Below are positions 60,260 through 64,000 of a DNA stretch of 64,000 nt, piece by piece (within the stretch, counting starts at the first letter, position 1; the number at the start of each line of letters is the position of its first letter). This stretch comes from Capnocytophaga granulosa ATCC 51502. Its GTDB lineage: Bacteria; Bacteroidota; Bacteroidia; Flavobacteriales; Flavobacteriaceae. The translations under genes and the position numbers were made by a program. The notes under the pieces were generated by a model that was given only the letters and a program-made list of their open reading frames with translations, had not been told where the DNA came from and did not search any database. The DNA is taken from the NCBI RefSeq assembly GCF_000411115.1, contig NZ_KE150256.1:1-64000 (forward strand), read 5' to 3'.

Positions 60260-60337
60260 ATGAGAAAAATGTTACTATTTTTAGGAGCTATAACCTTTCT
60301 AAGTTCCTGTAGTCCAAATTCCAAGTGTATACAGTAA
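60260..60337 (+). pseudogene. Decapitated lipoprotein gene (signal peptide only)
   Basis: An ATG at 60260 opens a 25-codon frame, MRKMLLFLGAITFLSSC then SPNSKCIQ and a stop: a complete lipoprotein signal with lipobox LSSC and almost no mature protein. A cloverleaf repeat begins 20 bp later. It looks like a lipoprotein gene whose body was lost when the repeat and the cyclo-ligase fragment arrived. A genuine micro-lipoprotein cannot be excluded. Confidence 0.55.
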
Positions 60338-60357
60338 CTCATACAAATGAGGATGTA

Positions 60358-60477
60358 CCCCTCTGCTGGCGCGAGCTTGCAGCTCGTGCCTATGATTATT
60401 GGAGCTTGTAGCTCCCATAAAGAGCCAAAGGCTCTACTTAATAGTTGGTACGAGCTGCAAGCTCGCACCAGCGGGGG
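60358..60477. repeat. Cloverleaf-forming repeat element, copy 2
   Basis: It has the same arms and inner hairpins as copy 1, with one extra T before GGAGCTTGTAGCTCC and a few substitutions (TCTGCTGG for CCGCTGG; TAGTTGG for TAGTAGG). Its right arm ends in GCGGGGG, directly at the point where homology to the cyclo-ligase gene starts, which makes it the boundary of a rearrangement. Confidence 0.8.
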
Positions 60478-60620
60478 AGTGCAAGGCAGATACCCTCAAG
60501 ATTGGACTATCTTTCTTCCCTGCTGAACCTCTTATAGAAGACGTAAGAGAAGGCGATATTCCTTTGGACTATGTAGTAACACCAGAAGGAGTTTTTGAGT
60601 TTTGTGCTGAAAAAAAATAA
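60477..60620 (+). pseudogene. Fragment of a 5-formyl-THF cyclo-ligase gene (3' end)
   Basis: The DNA from GAGTGCAAGGCAGATA to GAGTTTTTGAGTTTT repeats the last 43 codons of the intact gene at 57.99-58.12 kb at about 90 percent identity. It reads ECKADTLKIGLSFFPAEPLI and continues to VVTPEGVFEF. The frame then runs on into CAEKK before a stop. The roughly 10 percent divergence suggests an older or foreign allele rather than a fresh copy. It has no start codon or promoter of its own. Confidence 0.8.
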
Positions 60621-60649
60621 GGATTGAGTCTATCAATCCTTATTTTTTT
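60611..60649. terminator. Strong bidirectional terminator
   Basis: AAAAAAATAAGGATTGA and TCAATCCTTATTTTTTT are exact reverse complements (17 bp) around the loop GTCTA, with A and T runs as natural tails on both strands. It ends the OmpA operon on the minus strand and any transcript entering through the cyclo-ligase fragment. It was probably the native terminator of the cyclo-ligase gene. Confidence 0.92.
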
Positions 60650-60650
60650 T

Positions 60651-61817
60651 TTAGCGTATAATAACAGATATATCTACTCTTCGCGCTTTTTCTTTATCCA
60701 CTGAATCGTCTATTCCTCGAAAAGCGGTAAGTATCCGTTGCAATGCGATTCCTTGCTTTTGAAGTAAACGCGCTACACTTTCTGAACGCTTCATTGACAA
60801 CTGATTATTGTACGCTGCTGTACCCACATTGCTGGCATATCCTTCCAATAGAATGGATAGCTCTGGATTATTGCGGAGCATAGTTACTATTTGATCTATA
60901 GCATCTGTATCATGTGGTAAGGGTACATATGCATTGTTTGCAAAGTAAATAGGTGTCTTTTTATTCCCATACTTAGCCAATAAATCCTCTAATGTACGTC
61001 TTCTTTCTTCCGAAATAACCGAATTTCCTCCATTATTCTCTGTTGTTTTTACATTTTGTACAATAACAGAGGTTTCTTTAGGGGCTTGTACATTATTCTG
61101 ATCCGCTTGCTTTTTAGAAGCCAACAAAATAGAGTCTATACGCTGTTGGATTTTGTCAAGCTTATCCTTGTTGTTCAATGTTGCTAATGGAACCATCGCA
61201 GCTGCCAATAGTTTTTGCTGATCACTTAAATCTTTTATTGATTTAGCTATCATATCCAACTGCTTTTGTAACATAATATCCTTATCAGAATCATTAGCTA
61301 CATGTTTTGATCCATTAGGATTATTTTTAGCTACCTGCCTTGTCGCATTAGGATTATTTTTAGCTATCTGCTTTGCTGCATTAGGGTTATTAGCTACATA
61401 ATTTGCTCTATTGAGATTACTATTGGCCACATACTTTACCGTATCTGTCAAATGAATAACCGATATACTGTCTTTTTTCATCATATAAGCCAATAGGATA
61501 TCCAATTTTCTATTTACTTGCTCTATGTCTGTATGTGTAGAGTCCATATTTTGAGCTAAATAGTAAAAGTTTTTTACCTCATTGGATTCATATATGTTTG
61601 AAACAGCCTTTTTCTGTTGAGATTTATGCAAATTAGCCAGTTTTTCTCCTCTTATTTTTCTCATTTTAGCCTCTGCAACCTTTTGTAAGAGTAATTGTAG
61701 TTCCTCTTTGGATAAGACAATCTCTTTCTGCTGATTGTATAGTTTATCTTGAGCAAAAATAACAGTTGGAACAAACACTAATATAAATATAATCCCTTTT
61801 TTTATGACATTATTCAT
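60651..61817 (-). CDS. OmpA-family protein with Asn-rich repeats
   Basis: The 388-residue protein has a signal peptide (1-22), a helical, charged region (about 25-120), a short tandem repeat of 10-11 residues near 130-175 (VANNPNAAKQ, IAKNNPNATRQ, VAKNNPNGSKH), a second helical segment and a C-terminal OmpA-like domain (about 270-388: LLEGYASNVGTAAYNNQLSM, KRSESVARLLQKQGI). The OmpA domain should bind peptidoglycan; the coiled-coil-like stalk probably spans the periplasm. It starts 15 bp after the upstream beta-barrel gene, so the two form an operon and perhaps a complex. Confidence 0.82.
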   Translation of the reverse strand: MNNVIKKGIIFILVFVPTVIFAQDKLYNQQKEIVLSKEELQLLLQKVAEAKMRKIRGEKLANLHKSQQKKAVSNIYESNEVKNFYYLAQNMDSTHTDIEQVNRKLDILLAYMMKKDSISVIHLTDTVKYVANSNLNRANYVANNPNAAKQIAKNNPNATRQVAKNNPNGSKHVANDSDKDIMLQKQLDMIAKSIKDLSDQQKLLAAAMVPLATLNNKDKLDKIQQRIDSILLASKKQADQNNVQAPKETSVIVQNVKTTENNGGNSVISEERRRTLEDLLAKYGNKKTPIYFANNAYVPLPHDTDAIDQIVTMLRNNPELSILLEGYASNVGTAAYNNQLSMKRSESVARLLQKQGIALQRILTAFRGIDDSVDKEKARRVDISVIIR

Positions 61818-61832
61818 ATTTTTGGGGCTTTT

Positions 61833-63599
61833 TTATTTAGTTCCATTTTTTGTTGTATTCGTTTTTTGTCCTGTGGGTACAACGACATTTGTTTTTTGGA
61901 TATTTCCTTCCAAATTCTTAACCGCTTCAAGTATAGACTGATTCATTTTTTGTTGTTCTTCTATCTTCTTATTATCATTATTAATCTCTAGCAACAATTT
62001 TTCGAGTCTATCAATACGTTGATCTGGTGTTTTTCCTTCGCCTTCTTCTATTTTATTAACTATTTCAGAAATCAAGGTTTGTAATTGTTCTGGCGTCATT
62101 CTCACCAAGTTTGCTTGATTCTCAGAAGGGTAAGGAATATGCTCTGCCACGTAATTATTGCGTAACTCTTCCCATTTTTCCTTTTCTTTTAGCAATGAAG
62201 AAGCGTTATTTATATCATTCTGACGGTAAGCAAGCTGTATTTGTCTTTCAACAGTTGCAATCTGTGCATTGAAATAATCTATATCTTTTTGTTTTTGAGA
62301 TATAGGTGTTGCTTTTGTATCGTTTTGACCCTTTGCTTGTTCTTTTCCTTCCTTCATTTCTGTAGTCTGAAGTTCGTTAACAAGGTCTTGATAGGTATAT
62401 TTTTCGTTTTCTTTAGCAAACTTAATACGAATACCTGCATTGTAAAAGACATTACCTTGCAACTTATTAGGTGATTTTAGTGCATTATCTGCACTCTCAT
62501 TACCTGTGGTATATAAGAGATTAGCCACTCCAAACAGCTCTAGATGTTTGCTTAAGGGGATAGCCAAGCCGAGCCCTCCTTTTGCAAAAATACCTGATCT
62601 ATTCTCAGCTGTGGAGACTTTACCTTGATAGTCTTTGCCTACGTTAAGATATCCTGCCCCAACGGTAATATAAGGAACTACTCCGTTAGAGACATTGAGC
62701 CGTGCTAAAAATTCGGCACCATACAATGAGAGTTTATCAAAGTTTAATGATACTTTTTCTTCCTTCATTGCTTGATAATAAAATCCTCTTACTCCTATGT
62801 ATTCGGTAAAGTCAAAACCTAACGAAGCACCTGCTAAATAAGTGTTACGAAAGTTATTATCATCGTCAAAATCAATATATCCGATTGCAGGAGCCACTAC
62901 GACCTTAAAATTCTTAAGATTCGTATAAGAATTGTCCAATTCTGTAAGCTCGTTAGGATTACGCCCTCCTAGATACAATTGTAAGCCTGCCTGAAGAGAC
63001 CAATTTAACATCTTCTCATTAGAGATATTATCTGTTATCCATTGGTTATAAGTACTTGTTCTCGCTTCAGAAGGCTTATAAAGGATATTAGAGGCATCAG
63101 AATTAAAGTAGGTTCCTTTTGCCTGAAGATTGAGGGTAAGGCGTCTTGTCAAATTGAATTTAGTCCCTAAACCAAAAGCATAATAAATGGCATCTTGTTT
63201 TGTTTCATTTGCTTTTATTGTTTGTATCCCAGCCCCCAAGGTAACATAAGGCTGAAAGGAGTAAGTCATCGGTATATTACCCTTGAGTTCTCCTCCCCAA
63301 CGATGAACATCTACATCAGAGGAAGTAAATGCATCCTTTATATTATCTGGTACAGAAAAACCATCAATTCTCGATTTCAATCCTAATGATTGGCTGTATG
63401 AACCGAGCAATTCTAAGTTTCTACCAAAACCAAAACCTACATACCCGCCAACCATAAAACCATTTTGAATGGCTGATTTCTTATTCCACAAGACATATTC
63501 TCCTGTGGGGGCTATGGCAAAACTAATATCCTTAACTTGTGCTACTGCATTGAAACCTAATGTAATAGCAAAAAAACTTGTGAAAATTTTTCTTTTCAT
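61833..63599 (-). CDS. Outer-membrane beta-barrel protein with two barrel-like halves and a coiled-coil tail
   Basis: The 588-residue protein has a signal peptide (MKRKIFTSFFAITLGFNAVA). Residues about 22-205 and 230-395 are each beta-barrel-like (GGYVGFGFGRNLELLGSYSQ; VVPYITVGAGYLNVGKDYQG; FNLTRRLTLNLQAKGTYF), so two OmpA/OmpW-type domains appear in tandem. Residues 420-570 are charged and heptad-like (ERQIQLAYRQNDINNASSLL; DQRIDRLEKLLLEINNDNKK), and should be periplasmic. It probably pairs with the OmpA protein 15 bp downstream. A single larger barrel is the alternative reading. Confidence 0.72.
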   Translation of the reverse strand: MKRKIFTSFFAITLGFNAVAQVKDISFAIAPTGEYVLWNKKSAIQNGFMVGGYVGFGFGRNLELLGSYSQSLGLKSRIDGFSVPDNIKDAFTSSDVDVHRWGGELKGNIPMTYSFQPYVTLGAGIQTIKANETKQDAIYYAFGLGTKFNLTRRLTLNLQAKGTYFNSDASNILYKPSEARTSTYNQWITDNISNEKMLNWSLQAGLQLYLGGRNPNELTELDNSYTNLKNFKVVVAPAIGYIDFDDDNNFRNTYLAGASLGFDFTEYIGVRGFYYQAMKEEKVSLNFDKLSLYGAEFLARLNVSNGVVPYITVGAGYLNVGKDYQGKVSTAENRSGIFAKGGLGLAIPLSKHLELFGVANLLYTTGNESADNALKSPNKLQGNVFYNAGIRIKFAKENEKYTYQDLVNELQTTEMKEGKEQAKGQNDTKATPISQKQKDIDYFNAQIATVERQIQLAYRQNDINNASSLLKEKEKWEELRNNYVAEHIPYPSENQANLVRMTPEQLQTLISEIVNKIEEGEGKTPDQRIDRLEKLLLEINNDNKKIEEQQKMNQSILEAVKNLEGNIQKTNVVVPTGQKTNTTKNGTK

Positions 63600-63653
63600 A
63601 AAATAATAATTTTTTCTATTTCCTTATAATAGATTATTTCTATTAATCGGGGG

Positions 63654-63661
63654 CAAAAATA
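63654..63661 (-). promoter_or_regulatory. Promoter -7 box of the beta-barrel/OmpA operon
   Basis: On the minus strand TATTTTTG followed by CCCCC, 55 bases before the ATG at 63599. TTG lies 18 bases upstream of the box, near the usual spacing. Confidence 0.6.
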
Positions 63662-63696
63662 CAAAAATATTTATATATACAATAAAAAACTTTTTT

Positions 63697-63862
63697 ATTC
63701 AAGTTTCACAAACTGGGTACAATATAATTCAAGTTTCGCAAGCTGTTTTTAGGCTATTATTATACTCATAATCAACTAATATTCAAGTGTCTGTACCCCC
63801 TCCAAAGGATAGCCAGCGAGTGCCTACAGCTTAGTTAGAGTAAGAGTTTGGAAGGGTTACAG
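63697..63862. repeat. Direct repeats and an inverted pair in the right-edge spacer
   Basis: ATTCAAGTTTCACAAACTG (63697) recurs as ATTCAAGTTTCGCAAGCTG (63727), exactly 30 bp apart, with a partial third copy at 63781. Then CTGTACCCCCTCCAAA (63791-63806) is inverted, 14 of 16 bases, at 63847-63862. The enclosed TAGCCAGCG and TTAGAGTA words also occur in the 59.5-kb repeat block. No gene is seen in the rest of 63600-63990. Confidence 0.6.
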
Positions 63863-63950
63863 ATAGATAAAATCCCCTTACTATTATCTGATATTTTTTA
63901 CATCATTAAAAAAAAACACTATTTTATTTTTTTATAATAGAAAAAAAACG

Positions 63951-63958
63951 TATTTTTG
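63951..63958 (+). promoter_or_regulatory. Promoter -7 box of the gene at the right edge
   Basis: TATTTTTG followed by CAGCC, 32 bases before an ATG at 63991. It is preceded by long A and T runs; no -33 TTG at the usual distance. Confidence 0.55.
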
Positions 63959-63990
63959 CAGCCTATTTCAAAATCAAACTTTATTTAAAG

Positions 63991-64000
63991 ATGAGAATAA
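63991..64000 (+). CDS. Start of a gene cut by the window edge
   Basis: ATG AGA ATA follows a plausible leader and promoter box. Only three codons are visible, so nothing can be said about the product. Confidence 0.35.

Overview
The window reads as chromosome of a low-GC Flavobacteriaceae bacterium (Bacteroidota), most likely Capnocytophaga or a close relative. Seen directly: promoters of the Bacteroidota type (TTG or TTTG, about 19-20 bases, then TAnnTTTG), weak ribosome binding sites, a SusC/SusD pair, a PorP/SprF-type protein with an OmpA partner, the rpmB-rpmG-DUF4295 cluster, a 1223-residue PurL and a secreted dipeptidyl peptidase IV. The genus is inferred, mainly from the DPP IV and the overall gene content.

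Left edge (1-2.8 kb): part of an integrative or conjugative element on the minus strand, with a Toprim/primase-like gene running off the edge, an excisionase-like HTH gene and an rteC gene broken by one extra base in a nine-base homopolymer. A nearly perfect 60-bp palindrome and two overlapping divergent promoters mark the junction with the chromosome.

2.9-18.5 kb: three tandem paralogues of a large helical-repeat family (DUF6493-like; the first lacks its N-terminus), a SusC/SusD operon on the other strand, a WG-repeat-like exported protein and a SWIM zinc-finger protein. The DUF6493-like plus SWIM combination is the best candidate here for an uncharacterised system.

18.5-51.2 kb: mostly core genes. 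These are PlsC, two tandem MFS transporters, a DarA-like flavodoxin-fold protein behind purL, waaA, tyrA, the ribosomal protein cluster, a LolD-like ATPase, an MltD-like transglycosylase, purM, ftsK, a nucleotide-sugar dehydrogenase, cmk, a coupled pair of roadblock-like proteins, a frameshifted outer-membrane protein gene, OmpA and PorP, a POT peptide transporter, DPP IV, a small membrane protein, an orphan ABC ATPase and an LtaS/MdoB-like sulfatase.

51.2-60.6 kb: an accessory zone around gamma-carbonic anhydrase, uvrA and 5-formyl-THF cyclo-ligase. It holds six small orphan genes that look like polymorphic-toxin immunity genes (Imm26-like and MafI-like among them), a Panacea-type toxin-antitoxin pair, and about 1.4 kb of non-coding DNA packed with repeats: two cloverleaf-forming elements, a 401-bp unit with terminal inverted repeats, a structured RNA candidate, a decapitated lipoprotein gene and a duplicated 3' fragment of the cyclo-ligase gene. 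The right edge has an OmpA protein with its beta-barrel partner and the start of one more gene.

Across the window, about a dozen intergenic spacers are made of a degenerate seven-base tandem repeat (such as GTGATTA, GTGGTTA, TAATGAC, CTGACTA). The arrays often fold on themselves, often supply the last codons and stop of the upstream gene, and are the most striking structure not explained by ordinary annotation.
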